Source: Frederiksenia canicola (GTDB taxonomy: Bacteria > Pseudomonadota > Gammaproteobacteria > Enterobacterales > Pasteurellaceae). From it: DNA of 64,000 nt. Shown in pieces: positions 16,407-28,026 of this stretch. Position 1 is the stretch's first letter. The number at the start of each line of letters is the position of its first letter. The stretch lies in NCBI RefSeq assembly GCF_011455495.1, contig NZ_CP015029.1, forward strand, positions 1 to 64,000. The letters are read 5' to 3'. The notes under the pieces are model-generated. The model was not told the DNA's origin, made no database searches, and was given only the letters and a program-made list of their open reading frames with translations. A program made the translations under genes and the position numbers.

Positions 16407-18008
16407 ACTAAACTCTCTCTTTATTGAAGATTCATAATGACGAGCTCGCCAACCTTTATACAAGGCACAAGCCACACCGATATTTCGTTGCCACTCCCAA
16501 TATTCACAGCCACTTGGATTACAGGCTCGCTCAATGCTCTGTATCATTAAGTCATACGGTATCGGGATATTTTTTCCACCTGCGATAACTGGCAATAAAC
16601 GTGCATATAACTGCTTTTTCAATGTATCACTTAATGCTTTTCCATAAACGGCTTGTGCAATGGTAAAAGGCGATGGCGGAAGATAAAGCCAGTCTATACG
16701 TTTCGTTTTTTTCTTGTCTGAACCCTCTAGGCTGTAACGTTGATACCATGAGAAATCATCTATCCACGCATCAAGATGAGCAAAATAATGTTCAGGAAGA
16801 AATTCCTGATAGTAAGTTAATGCCATTCTCCCTGGTGTTGCGGAGTCTAACATCAGCAAAGAAATGGTTTCGTGATTTTTTAGCTCGACTTTCAAACCAT
16901 GCATTTTCTGTTTAATAATTTCAGCAGCTTGCCAGCCAAGATTGTTCGCATAGTTTGACTGAGTCTCACTGGTCTCAATACTTACTTCCGTGTTCTCCTG
17001 AGAAATACTCAGATCAAGTTCATCTACATTTGTCTGGATATCCTGGATATAATCATAAATATCCTCCAAAGGCTGTGGGACCTGTTTACCGTTAAGAGCC
17101 CAAGCAACTGTCACTTGATCACCATTACGAATACCTTGACGCCCAATCAGCCAACGTAATGCACCATGTGCCTTAGCGGACACTTCTGCCGAAACTGCGG
17201 CGGCCTCATCGGCATTTTCAAATTTCCCTCTGAAAGTATAGCCAGAGCTATCATTTGATGAGATCAATTTCGCTTTATCGCCTGTATGGCGAAGTTTAGC
17301 CGGGTGCATTTTGGCAATCGCACTTTCCCTACCTTGAACAAAGCAGAAGCCTTTATGTGATTCATTGTGGGATAAATAGTCGATCCAAGATTGTTGGATA
17401 CTTTCATCTTGCCAAGTATTGCTTTCAACATCGCTTGCAACTTCAACACTCCAGCAGATTAACGCCGAACCAAATTCAATTTCGCCTTTTGTTTTAGGTA
17501 ATACAGAAAAAATTTCGGGAGCTTCGGTTTTTTCTTCCCATTTGGCTAATACTTTACCTTCTGCTGTTGTGGGGAAAATACCTTCGTTTACTAAATCTGC
17601 AATCACATGACCTTTGCGGACATAATTTAAAACCGATTGTACTTTAGGATGTGAAAAAGGAGAATCGCACCACTCTTGTAGCTGGCTTAAATATTTATCA
17701 AAAAACAAAGGACTAGTACCACCATATCTAGGATAATCTTTCGCCACATATTGAATTTTATCTGCTAATGCATGTGGTGGGGGTTTTGTGCCAGATCGAC
17801 CATCTGATGATTCCGTACATGGAAGCATAATCGTCGTTTTCGGCGGCATTAGTCTCGCCCGTTTAAAGTTTCCTTGAGCATCCAATACAATAACAATATG
17901 AGCAGTTTGTAATGTATGGCCAATCGGGGTTAATGGATTGTTTTCATCTGCCAAATTTTCACTGACAATAGCATCATAGGTTCGATACAATTTTTGCATC
18001 CAGCTCAT
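15981..18008 (-). CDS. cas8c: Cascade large subunit Cas8c (Csd1)
   Basis: Cas8c recognises the PAM and helps unwind target DNA in type I-C Cascade. The 675-aa frame starts MSWMQKLYRTYDAIVSEN and shows the Csd1 blocks ARLMPPKTTIMLPCTESSDGRSGTKPPPHAL, KGFCFVQG and LDSATPGRMALTYYQEF. The start overlaps the cas5c stop by 4 bases. The 3' portion also encodes the small subunit Cas11c from an internal start (separate entry). Length and order fit a functional gene; no frameshift is visible. Confidence 0.95.
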   Translation of the reverse strand: MSWMQKLYRTYDAIVSENLADENNPLTPIGHTLQTAHIVIVLDAQGNFKRARLMPPKTTIMLPCTESSDGRSGTKPPPHALADKIQYVAKDYPRYGGTSPLFFDKYLSQLQEWCDSPFSHPKVQSVLNYVRKGHVIADLVNEGIFPTTAEGKVLAKWEEKTEAPEIFSVLPKTKGEIEFGSALICWSVEVASDVESNTWQDESIQQSWIDYLSHNESHKGFCFVQGRESAIAKMHPAKLRHTGDKAKLISSNDSSGYTFRGKFENADEAAAVSAEVSAKAHGALRWLIGRQGIRNGDQVTVAWALNGKQVPQPLEDIYDYIQDIQTNVDELDLSISQENTEVSIETSETQSNYANNLGWQAAEIIKQKMHGLKVELKNHETISLLMLDSATPGRMALTYYQEFLPEHYFAHLDAWIDDFSWYQRYSLEGSDKKKTKRIDWLYLPPSPFTIAQAVYGKALSDTLKKQLYARLLPVIAGGKNIPIPYDLMIQSIERACNPSGCEYWEWQRNIGVACALYKGWRARHYESSIKREFSMNLETENVSRDYLFGRLLAVLESIERRALMIAGENRATNAERYMQRFVSHPLDTWLQLKEKIQPYKERLRNNRSMGFLRNREKEENEIGAALANLSQLGISLKERLNGEFLLGYHSQQMAYRNQFNAAKEDADDSSEIETI

Positions 18009-18727
18009 AGCCCTATCTCCTCTGCTTCTTTTTCAACGGCTTTGAGATTCTGATGACGTTTAAATGGTTTTTCAGGTTTCATCTTTTGGCGAATAATGCG
18101 GGTTTTGAGCTGTTCTGATTGCACACTTGGAAAAGTAACAATGCCATTTTGCATACTCGCCAGCCAGAATCGGCTAGATAATTCATGTTTACCCGTTTCC
18201 TCAGGGTAGCCAAAGCTATGAAACATTAACCCGAAATCAAGATTGGGTATATCATCATAAACGCTTTCCCCACGACCAAACTCGCAAGGCTCTACATAAC
18301 CTTGGCAATCTCTGGTACCTAAGAAAATATCTTGTCTGCCACCGCGTTCTAACATTCTTTGCATAATTGCGGTATGTTTCGCTTCTATGCGATCATCAAC
18401 CAGCTCTTCCCAATTTTCATTCCATTCAAAATGGGCTTCTACTTGATATTCCACATCTTTCAGAAAAGTATAAATCGCAAGGGTATTACCACCATTCCAG
18501 TTCAACGGTTTAGCCGATTTACTTTGTGTTTGGATCGGTTTCATCACCCGAATTCGGTCAATATGCCAAATTAATGTGGGTTTCCAGTAAATGCTTTTGA
18601 CAATACCTTTGATTGCTTCGTAGGTGGGTATTTGATAACTGAATTTTTCTCCGCCAATCTTAGTAATCGGATCGGTGAACAACGCTTGCTTTCCCCAAAC
18701 TCGGAAACTAATTCGATTATTCTTCAT
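18005..18727 (-). CDS. cas5c: CRISPR-associated Cas5c, pre-crRNA endoribonuclease
   Basis: In type I-C, which lacks Cas6, Cas5c (Cas5d) cuts the repeat and stays on the 5' handle of the crRNA. The product is 240 aa, beginning MKNNRISFRVWGKQALFTDP. The family blocks are YQIPTYEAIKGIVKSIYWKP, FLGTRDCQGYVEP and FGLMFHSFGYPEE. The ATG at 18727 follows TAAGGAGATGT, where TAA is the cas3 stop, so the gene starts 8 bases after cas3. A longer frame from 18742 is rejected because it lacks a ribosome binding site. No cas6 was found, as expected. Confidence 0.95.
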   Translation of the reverse strand: MKNNRISFRVWGKQALFTDPITKIGGEKFSYQIPTYEAIKGIVKSIYWKPTLIWHIDRIRVMKPIQTQSKSAKPLNWNGGNTLAIYTFLKDVEYQVEAHFEWNENWEELVDDRIEAKHTAIMQRMLERGGRQDIFLGTRDCQGYVEPCEFGRGESVYDDIPNLDFGLMFHSFGYPEETGKHELSSRFWLASMQNGIVTFPSVQSEQLKTRIIRQKMKPEKPFKRHQNLKAVEKEAEEIGL

Positions 18728-18735
18728 ACATCTCC

Positions 18736-21192
<2,457 letters not shown>

Positions 21193-21246
21193 AGCAAACA
21201 CACTCAAAGTAAATTACTACGTAAAAACCAATGAAAAACATTACAA

Positions 21247-21276
21247 ATTTTACAATACAAGTACTCTTAGTGTCTA
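21247..21276 (-). promoter_or_regulatory. Candidate promoter of the cas operon
   Basis: On the minus strand, TAGACA (21276-21271) and TAAAAT (21252-21247) are 18 bp apart, just over 50 bases before the cas3 start. The hexamers match the sigma-70 consensus in 5 and 5 of 6 positions. This gap is the only long non-coding stretch before cas3. Confidence 0.4.
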
Positions 21277-21357
21277 GAGAAAATTCGAGGTCAATGTTCT
21301 TAAGAAGCGACAAGCGGTCAGTTCTGGTGAGTATTTTGCAAAAGGTGAGATAAAAAA

Positions 21358-21385
21358 ATGCAGAAGAGCGTTGGCTCTTCTGCAT
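21358..21385 (-). terminator. Intrinsic terminator of the tad operon
   Basis: ATGCAGAAGAGC (21358-21369) pairs with GCTCTTCTGCAT (21374-21385) around a 4-base loop. On the minus strand it is followed by a run of seven T, just after the tadG stop. Confidence 0.85.
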
Positions 21386-21396
21386 CTAGTTAGGCA

Positions 21397-23073
21397 TTAT
21401 GGATTTAAACTATGTCCGACTTCTTCCGTTGTGAATGCTTTTTTGAAAGAATCTAGCAAATCTTCTTCCGTCTTTGCTATAAAATAGTTTTTGTCTCCAA
21501 CACATTTTCTCCAGGCTTTATCGTTTCTTTCATCAGGATCATAGCCAAAAGCAATAAATGCAAGCTTAGACTCATATGTTCTATAGTCAGTAGACTGCAA
21601 TCCATCCATTCGAGCCCTAACAACATCACACAGTCCCCCTTCAATAAACTCCTCGGTTAAGTCTCTGAATTTTTTCTCCAAAGGCTTTCTGTGAGGAGGA
21701 GCTTGGTGATAAGAACTATCTACCATCGATTGATCCTTACCATCAGATAATATAACAATAATACGCTGAGTATTACCAACTTTCTTAGGATCAAGATGAT
21801 GCTTTTTATCAGACATCAAATTAGTACCAACTAAGAGTCCAGAAGTAACAAGAGTTGCCCCCTCTGGCTCAATCTCACGAAGAAAATCTTTGAAAGATTC
21901 TTTCTTGCTTCGATCAAACCAATATGCAGCTCCAGGTACATTCTTTCCTTTCTGGTTATTATAACCAACGCATCTAGCATAACTGCTATTTCCACTAGGA
22001 ATACGCTGAACCTTAAAAATCACTGAATAGTGCTTCGCTGAACCATCAAATGATTCAACTTGTTTGATAGTTTTCTTAACACTAACTTGGGGTGAGAAGC
22101 CCGAAAGGGTCTCCCATCTTCTAGATGTTGGAGTACTATCTGTAAGAAATTCAACAACATTCTTCTCGACTTTTTGCCCATTATCTAATTCAATAAAAGC
22201 TCTCTCTGTCTCAAACAGGTAAGGCAAAACACAATTATCTTCCATCTTATCAAGCTGAATACCTGCCGAACGCAAGATCGCCTTTGTTTTAATATCAATG
22301 CTAGACTCATCTAAACCATTAGGGACTTTTGCACCAAATGAAAACGCTGTAAATCCAATTCTATTTAAAGAGTCGTCTTCTTTAAATAAATAATTATCTG
22401 TTAAGTCATATAATACTGATTTAAGAATAGCACTCTTACTATTACTAGCATATCCCAACAAATTCGGGTTATCCAAACGATAACTCATTGATCCAGAGAA
22501 ATCCGCAACAATCATCACATCTAAAGGTGGTGCTGATTTAGATTTCTCAGCAACTGCACCTGTAGAAATAGAAAAATCACTGCTACTTGAATTAGCTGAA
22601 TTAGAAAATGTCAGTGGAAGCAGTGCTTCTCTTACTACAGTTCCTGAAACACGACACTGGATAGTCTCATTATTAGCACCCTGTAAATTTTGCTTACAGC
22701 TAATGTCATTCGGTGTCCAAGACTTTATATTTGGCATATAAGCTTTAACATAACTTTCAACAAGTTCTTTATCTCGCTGATTACGCAAATTTTGACTAAA
22801 TGAATCATGCTTTCCAGTTGGATCGTTAATTTGGTATTTATCCTTTCTATAAGTGTTATTCTCTGAAGTAACAGCAAGGCTGGCTTGTTCCAAACTATCT
22901 GATAAACGAGCCTGATCTAAAATGACACCAGAGCCATCAACAGCAAAGGCTATAATGGCAAGTAAAGTTGCTCCCATTCCAGCCATTAGGATACTGTACA
23001 CACCTTCTTCTTTCTTAATAAAACGACTAAGATTTTGAGAAAGTTTACTTTGTTTAAAAATTTGTTTTTTCAT
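21397..23073 (-). CDS. tadG: TadG, von Willebrand factor A-type tad protein
   Basis: TadG is the last gene of the tad (tight adherence) operon and is needed for Flp pilus biogenesis. The product is 558 aa. A pseudopilin-like N-terminus (KKEEGVYSILMAGMGATLLAIIAFAVDGSG) forms one membrane segment. The VWA domain starts at about residue 185 with MIVADFSGSMS (metal-site D-x-S-x-S), and RIIVILSDGKDQS carries the second metal-site Asp. The gene follows tadF by 18 bp. It is AT-rich like the rest of the operon. Confidence 0.9.
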   Translation of the reverse strand: MKKQIFKQSKLSQNLSRFIKKEEGVYSILMAGMGATLLAIIAFAVDGSGVILDQARLSDSLEQASLAVTSENNTYRKDKYQINDPTGKHDSFSQNLRNQRDKELVESYVKAYMPNIKSWTPNDISCKQNLQGANNETIQCRVSGTVVREALLPLTFSNSANSSSSDFSISTGAVAEKSKSAPPLDVMIVADFSGSMSYRLDNPNLLGYASNSKSAILKSVLYDLTDNYLFKEDDSLNRIGFTAFSFGAKVPNGLDESSIDIKTKAILRSAGIQLDKMEDNCVLPYLFETERAFIELDNGQKVEKNVVEFLTDSTPTSRRWETLSGFSPQVSVKKTIKQVESFDGSAKHYSVIFKVQRIPSGNSSYARCVGYNNQKGKNVPGAAYWFDRSKKESFKDFLREIEPEGATLVTSGLLVGTNLMSDKKHHLDPKKVGNTQRIIVILSDGKDQSMVDSSYHQAPPHRKPLEKKFRDLTEEFIEGGLCDVVRARMDGLQSTDYRTYESKLAFIAFGYDPDERNDKAWRKCVGDKNYFIAKTEEDLLDSFKKAFTTEEVGHSLNP

Positions 23074-23091
23074 ACGTTACCTCACTGCAAA

Positions 23092-23700
23092 TTAACGTAT
23101 TGGTCCATGAGAAGAGGCTCTTAACAAACCAAGACTCTGATTTTTCTTGGATACTAAAATAGACTTGAAAAGACTTCCTACTTCTGCACAGACAGTGACT
23201 TGATAAATAGGTACAGAACGCAAGGTTTCTGATACTGGTGATGATTTTGTTAACGCCGATACAGGTATAAGTGGTGTACATGTATTAGCCGATCCTTTAA
23301 CAATAGGAAAATCTTCCTTGATAGTTCGAGAGTTCCTATCATTTGGGTCAGTTGGATCATTTAACTCTAAATACTCTAGATAAACCTCAACTTTTTTCTT
23401 ACTTGGATTTCCTTCTCCATAGAGTAGATTAGCAGCTAAAGTTTGCAACTCGGTAATATCTGCATCTGATAAATATTCATTATTAGTATGTGCATATAAC
23501 TGAGTCCTTTCTTTTACGACATTAAGTAGTGAATAAGAAGTCCTTTCCAGCTTCCCTACTGTTGAACGCATTAGTACTAAGTCAAACATAAATGCAAACA
23601 TAATCACTAATACAATAAGCAATAGCATGAATTCCACAGCAACAGCACCTTTCATATTAGAAAGGAATTTTTTAACGAATTTTAATTTTGTCTCTTTCAT
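23092..23700 (-). CDS. tadF: TadF, pseudopilin
   Basis: TadF is one of two pseudopilins (TadE and TadF) cleaved by TadV and required for Flp pilus assembly. The 202-aa product has a short basic leader ending in MKGAVAVEFMLLLIVLVIM, that is G/AVAVEF followed by a hydrophobic stretch, as in type IVb pseudopilins. The start overlaps tadE by 29 bases, suggesting coupled translation. Confidence 0.88.
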   Translation of the reverse strand: MKETKLKFVKKFLSNMKGAVAVEFMLLLIVLVIMFAFMFDLVLMRSTVGKLERTSYSLLNVVKERTQLYAHTNNEYLSDADITELQTLAANLLYGEGNPSKKKVEVYLEYLELNDPTDPNDRNSRTIKEDFPIVKGSANTCTPLIPVSALTKSSPVSETLRSVPIYQVTVCAEVGSLFKSILVSKKNQSLGLLRASSHGPIR

Positions 23701-24232
23701 ATTCTTGCAATATTATCACTTCACGATTAAATATAGGGGTAGAGATAGAATTAGGTATCCAGAAAAACATCGGCTTATATTCATACTGGAAAGAATATTT
23801 CGCAAGAGCAGCATCTTTACCTGGATTCTTTTTCTTTTTAGGATTTTTAGGATCAGTATGATCAATCACATCACGATAATTACCATTTACTAAATCAGAT
23901 ATTGACTCAGCATATTTAACCTCAAAGCGGATAATATTTTGCTTACTCATATCCAAAAACTTAAAGGTCTTATTATCATTCTTTATTTTATTTACAATTA
24001 GATCAAGATTTTTCTTAAACTCGTCTTCATAATCATAATTACTCGCTTTTGTATTTTTAGTAACTTTTACTGCCTGAGAAATAGTCAAATCCATATAAGC
24101 AGAAAGAATCGACATTCTAGCAAGCTCAAAAATAGAAAGGACGACAGCTAAGAATATGCCAATTGTTAAAGCAAACTCTACGGTACTAGCTCCTTTGCTA
24201 TTTTTAATAAAATTTTTAATTTCAACTTTCAT
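23672..24232 (-). CDS. tadE: TadE, pseudopilin
   Basis: TadE is the partner pseudopilin of TadF. It is 186 aa with leader and core NSKGASTVEFALTIGIFLAV: cleavage after the Gly, Glu at position 5 of the mature form, then the hydrophobic helix. The remainder is soluble and rich in Lys and Asn. It lies between tadD and tadF in the standard order. Confidence 0.88.
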   Translation of the reverse strand: MKVEIKNFIKNSKGASTVEFALTIGIFLAVVLSIFELARMSILSAYMDLTISQAVKVTKNTKASNYDYEDEFKKNLDLIVNKIKNDNKTFKFLDMSKQNIIRFEVKYAESISDLVNGNYRDVIDHTDPKNPKKKKNPGKDAALAKYSFQYEYKPMFFWIPNSISTPIFNREVIILQEYERDKIKIR

Positions 24233-24246
24233 AGTATTTCACACTA

Positions 24247-24996
24247 TTAATTTGCTTGTGGAATACGTTCAGTTTTACTTAATGCATTCACAAGATCTTC
24301 AGGACTTGTATTTAACTTCTCTTTACGAATGATATCTAATGCATAACTAGTATCACCTTGTTTCACTAAAGCAAAAACCAAGTTATGAATCAAACGACTA
24401 TCTTTCGAACCATTTAGATATTGAGGTAATAATAATTCTGAAGCGTTATGATAATCACCATTAATGATACTTAACATTGCAAGATTATTAATCGCTACAA
24501 TATCGGTAATAAATAGCTCTCTAGCACGATTGATATCATTGAAAGCATCTTGTAATTTCCCTTTATGAGCGAAAACGATGCCTCTTAAGTTATATGCCTC
24601 ACCATTGTTTGGAGCATAACTCAACAAGGTATTTACATTTTGCATTGCCTCATTGTAATCAGAAAGTTGAACATTATTCTTAACCTGTAAAAGCAATGCT
24701 TTTTCTTTAAATACATCATTTCTTTCCAATAATGGTTTTAAATACAGTAATGAAGATCGACTATCATTCGCTTGATAATAACTCTCAGCCAATTTATATC
24801 GAATGTTAGGATCTTCATTCTTTTTCAATGAATCACGATAAAGAGAAATCAAAGCATTATAATTTTTAGTACTTTCATAAAATTTCTCTTTTACCTCAAT
24901 ACTTTGTGACCCACTAGAAGTAGTTAAGTTAGAACAAGCACTGAGCGTAATTGCTAAACTACAAATTAAAACGGTTTTTAATGACTTAGAATACAT
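24247..24996 (-). CDS. tadD: TadD, TPR lipoprotein (pilotin-like)
   Basis: TadD is a lipoprotein with tetratricopeptide repeats, thought to help secretin RcpA assemble in the outer membrane. It is 249 aa, with signal MYSKSLKTVLICSLAITLSAC giving a lipidated Cys at 21. TPR-like helices begin at about residue 43 (NYNALISLYRDSLKKNED), and NNGEAYNLRGIVFAHKGKLQDAF is the clearest repeat. Its start overlaps tadC by 11 bases. Confidence 0.88.
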   Translation of the reverse strand: MYSKSLKTVLICSLAITLSACSNLTTSSGSQSIEVKEKFYESTKNYNALISLYRDSLKKNEDPNIRYKLAESYYQANDSRSSLLYLKPLLERNDVFKEKALLLQVKNNVQLSDYNEAMQNVNTLLSYAPNNGEAYNLRGIVFAHKGKLQDAFNDINRARELFITDIVAINNLAMLSIINGDYHNASELLLPQYLNGSKDSRLIHNLVFALVKQGDTSYALDIIRKEKLNTSPEDLVNALSKTERIPQAN

Positions 24997-25840
24997 TTGG
25001 TAATACCCTCATTGCACCAGGTGCTAGAATTAATATAACGATTGGGAACATAATGAATATAATCAACGGAACACTCATTTTTGCAGACAAGGTTCCTAAT
25101 TTCTCTTCTAAAACAAGTAGCTGCATTTCTCGAATATCTGCCGAAAGTTGAGTTAGTTGTGGATAGATAGAGGAACCAAAATTTAAACTTTGCTGCATAA
25201 CAGTACAAAACATTCGAATTTCTTTTGTTGGTAATGAAATGGCTAAATCCTGCAGTGCTGCATGCAACCCCGTAATTTCTGCCTTACGGATAATACGTAA
25301 TAATACATAGGTCAAGTCAGGATTTAATTTCTTAAAATCGGATGCCACCTGTTTTAGTGACGCTTCAATAGTCGCCCCAGTCTGTACATTTACTGCAACT
25401 AAATCAATAAATCCCGCCAAATCATTCATAATGTTTTTAATTTTTCCTTTCAGGATAGTATTAATTAGAATACCAGGGAGCAAAATAACAAGGAGAATAA
25501 CAACAAAAATACCTAACATAATATTAGTTGGGTCAGCTCCTATATTAAACAAATAATAAATCAAAGAAACCACAACAATAGCCAATAGTTTCACTCTTAT
25601 ATTTTTGTCAATAACACCTAGTATCTTTAAGATAGGGTTGTTATTAATTAGAAGAAGCTCTAACTCTATCTGTTGTTTAGTTTTACCTTTTTGCAAGTCT
25701 TCTTGGTTTTTCTCTTTAGGCCTTATACTTAAAATAATTTCCTTATTTATTTCAAATTTTTTCTTTGCCGCAAAAGCCATGAATAGAAAGATTGCTCCAG
25801 ATAAGATAAGCGTTAAAAGAAATAATGCTATCTTTATCAT
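24986..25840 (-). CDS. tadC: TadC, inner-membrane platform protein
   Basis: TadC, with TadB, forms the GspF-like inner-membrane platform of the Flp pilus machine. From the ATG at 25840 it is 284 aa. It has N-terminal membrane segments, a cytosolic GspF domain (DLAGFIDLVAVNVQTGATIEASLKQ) and a C-terminal hydrophobic hairpin ending near LIIFIMFPIVILILAPG. The start codon overlaps the tadB stop (ATGA) and is preceded by GAGGAAATCAAC; the longer TTG frame from 25864 is less likely. Confidence 0.9.
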   Translation of the reverse strand: MIKIALFLLTLILSGAIFLFMAFAAKKKFEINKEIILSIRPKEKNQEDLQKGKTKQQIELELLLINNNPILKILGVIDKNIRVKLLAIVVVSLIYYLFNIGADPTNIMLGIFVVILLVILLPGILINTILKGKIKNIMNDLAGFIDLVAVNVQTGATIEASLKQVASDFKKLNPDLTYVLLRIIRKAEITGLHAALQDLAISLPTKEIRMFCTVMQQSLNFGSSIYPQLTQLSADIREMQLLVLEEKLGTLSAKMSVPLIIFIMFPIVILILAPGAMRVLPNVF

Positions 25841-26724
25841 GTTGATTTCCTCATTAACCACCAAATAATAAACAGCCCTAACAATTCACTCCCAACTACA
25901 TAGTAAAGAATTATCCTACCACTGGGATTATTAATTAGAAAATCAAAGTTCTCTGGCATCGTAAACTTCATGAAAAAGAAAAAACCTAAAGGAATACAAG
26001 CCACAATAGCTGCCGATATCCTTGCTTCTGATGTCATTGCTTTTTTCTTCTGCTCCATTTTCTTACTATCTGCAATTACACGGCCTAGTCTAGAGATGAC
26101 CTCTCTCATTTGTCCACCTTTAGTAAGGTTTGTTCTAATAATAGTAATAAAAAAATAGAATTCTTTATATGGATAACGACTATAACTATCTAGAAAGACA
26201 GCCATAGGCTCCTCACCAATTGAGAGACGACGATAAATATTCTTAAACTCTTCCCCCAATTGCCCTGTAATATCTTTCCCACAACGTTCTAACGCTTGAA
26301 GCAAGCCAGCACCAGAAGATGTTGCTGAGTTAATCACCTGAATAATTTCAGGAAATTTTTCGTCAAACATTTTCCTATTCTTATACTGCCCAAATTTCCA
26401 AATTAGAAAGATAAAAATAAAGAAGAAAGCGATAATAAATAGTTTATTATCAAACTTAATGTAAAAAAGATTTGCGTAATATAATACTAAAAAGACAATA
26501 AAGGTTAGAATTATATTTTTGAAAAGACTTTTTTTCTCTCCCGATGTGAAATAAAACATCCATAAAATATATTTATTCTTGAGTTCATTAAGTATAACTT
26601 GGCTTCTCTCAGTATGTTCACCTTCTCTAGTATGAATTTTTCTTCTTGTTCTATTCCAAGTTAAGATTGTATATATGAGTAGTCCAACTCCGAATGCCAA
26701 AATAATATAATAAAGTAAAATCAT
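25837..26724 (-). CDS. tadB: TadB, inner-membrane platform protein
   Basis: TadB is the second GspF-like platform subunit. It is 295 aa from the ATG at 26724, which lies one base after the tadA stop with GGAG 9 bases upstream. The N-terminal transmembrane segment is MILLYYIILAFGVGLLIY. The GspF-like cytosolic block is EIIQVINSATSSGAGLLQALE with LSIGEEPMAVF, and the C-terminus ends in a membrane hairpin. It overlaps tadC by 4 bases. Confidence 0.9.
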   Translation of the reverse strand: MILLYYIILAFGVGLLIYTILTWNRTRRKIHTREGEHTERSQVILNELKNKYILWMFYFTSGEKKSLFKNIILTFIVFLVLYYANLFYIKFDNKLFIIAFFFIFIFLIWKFGQYKNRKMFDEKFPEIIQVINSATSSGAGLLQALERCGKDITGQLGEEFKNIYRRLSIGEEPMAVFLDSYSRYPYKEFYFFITIIRTNLTKGGQMREVISRLGRVIADSKKMEQKKKAMTSEARISAAIVACIPLGFFFFMKFTMPENFDFLINNPSGRIILYYVVGSELLGLFIIWWLMRKST

Positions 26725-26725
26725 A

Positions 26726-28003
26726 TTATTTTTCTCCAAAAATACTTTGTAACTCTGAGCTTAAATTAAATACTTGAGCATTTTGATAAACAACAGAGCG
26801 TGTCAATAAACCATGGTTTATAAATTCACCGATAATTTTACCTTTTTCATCTCTATATTTGCTTGGCTGATAGGAGAAAATATCCTGTAAAACAATTTGA
26901 CCATTCTCCATTCCCATCACTTCAGTAATATTAACCACTTTACGTGATCCATCATTCAAACGAGAGGCTTGAATGATAATATTTACTGCGGATGAAATAT
27001 TTCGACGTATAGCCTCAAGAGGTAAGCTGGCATTAGACATCATTACCATCGACTCTAAACGTGCGGTAGCATCACGAGGGCTATTGGCGTGCAGTGTCGA
27101 CATAGAGCCATCATGTCCAGTATTCATTGCTTGTAACATTTGAAACGCTTCAGCACCACGACACTCACCAACGATAATACGCTCTGGACGCATACGAAGA
27201 GCATTAATTACAAGATCCTGCATCGTAATCTCACCCGTTTTTTCTACGCCAGCTAAACGGGTTTCTAAACGCACAACGTGGGGCTGTTCTAATCTTAACT
27301 CTGCAGTATCTTCCAATGTAAGCACACGTTCCATAGGAGAAATATAGCTAGATAACGCATTAAGCAATGTCGTCTTACCAGAACCTGTACCCCCAGAAAC
27401 AATAATATTTACTCTGGAACGTGCTGCAATAATTAAAAAGTTTGCCATTTCTAAAGTCATAGAACCAAAATTGACCAATTCTTGTAATGACTTCTTAGAT
27501 TTACTAAATTTACGAATAGAAATAGACGTTCCATCTAAAGCGATAGGAGCTATAACAACATTTAAACGACTTCCATCAGGTAAACGAGAATCGACTAATG
27601 GCATACTATCATCAATACGTCTGCCGACTTTAGCCACCATCCGTTTAGCAATATCTGTTAATTGTTCATTATTAATAAAACTTTTCTTGGTTTTTTCTAG
27701 AATACCAGCACGCTCAACCCAGATGTCATCAGGACCATTAACAAGTATATCATTGACGGTATCATCTTCCATTAGTTCACGTAATGGACCATAACCGCCA
27801 ATCTCATCCGCAATGATTTCTGCAATAACTAAAGCATCCGCAGAAGTAATATAAGTATTACTTTTATTTGCAACGCTATTAACATTTTGAATGAGTTCTT
27901 CGACTAATCTCCCTCTTTCATCCTGAATTTCATCAAGTTTCTCGACGTTAAGATTACTTAAAACTTCGGTTCTAAAAAAAGCTTGTTGTTCTTTAGTTAG
28001 CAT
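26726..28003 (-). CDS. tadA: TadA, secretion/pilus assembly ATPase
   Basis: TadA is the CpaF-type AAA ATPase that powers Flp pilus extension. It is 425 aa. The N-terminal domain has YGPLRELMEDDTVNDILVNG, and Walker A is GGTGSGKTT at 204-212. The Asp box is VLTLEDTAELRL, the Walker B region RPERIIVGECRGAEAFQMLQAMNTGHDGS, and the His box MSTLHANS. The gene is intact and is the most strongly conserved member of the operon. Confidence 0.96.
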   Translation of the reverse strand: MLTKEQQAFFRTEVLSNLNVEKLDEIQDERGRLVEELIQNVNSVANKSNTYITSADALVIAEIIADEIGGYGPLRELMEDDTVNDILVNGPDDIWVERAGILEKTKKSFINNEQLTDIAKRMVAKVGRRIDDSMPLVDSRLPDGSRLNVVIAPIALDGTSISIRKFSKSKKSLQELVNFGSMTLEMANFLIIAARSRVNIIVSGGTGSGKTTLLNALSSYISPMERVLTLEDTAELRLEQPHVVRLETRLAGVEKTGEITMQDLVINALRMRPERIIVGECRGAEAFQMLQAMNTGHDGSMSTLHANSPRDATARLESMVMMSNASLPLEAIRRNISSAVNIIIQASRLNDGSRKVVNITEVMGMENGQIVLQDIFSYQPSKYRDEKGKIIGEFINHGLLTRSVVYQNAQVFNLSSELQSIFGEK

Positions 28004-28026
28004 AATGTTCTATTCAACTAATATGA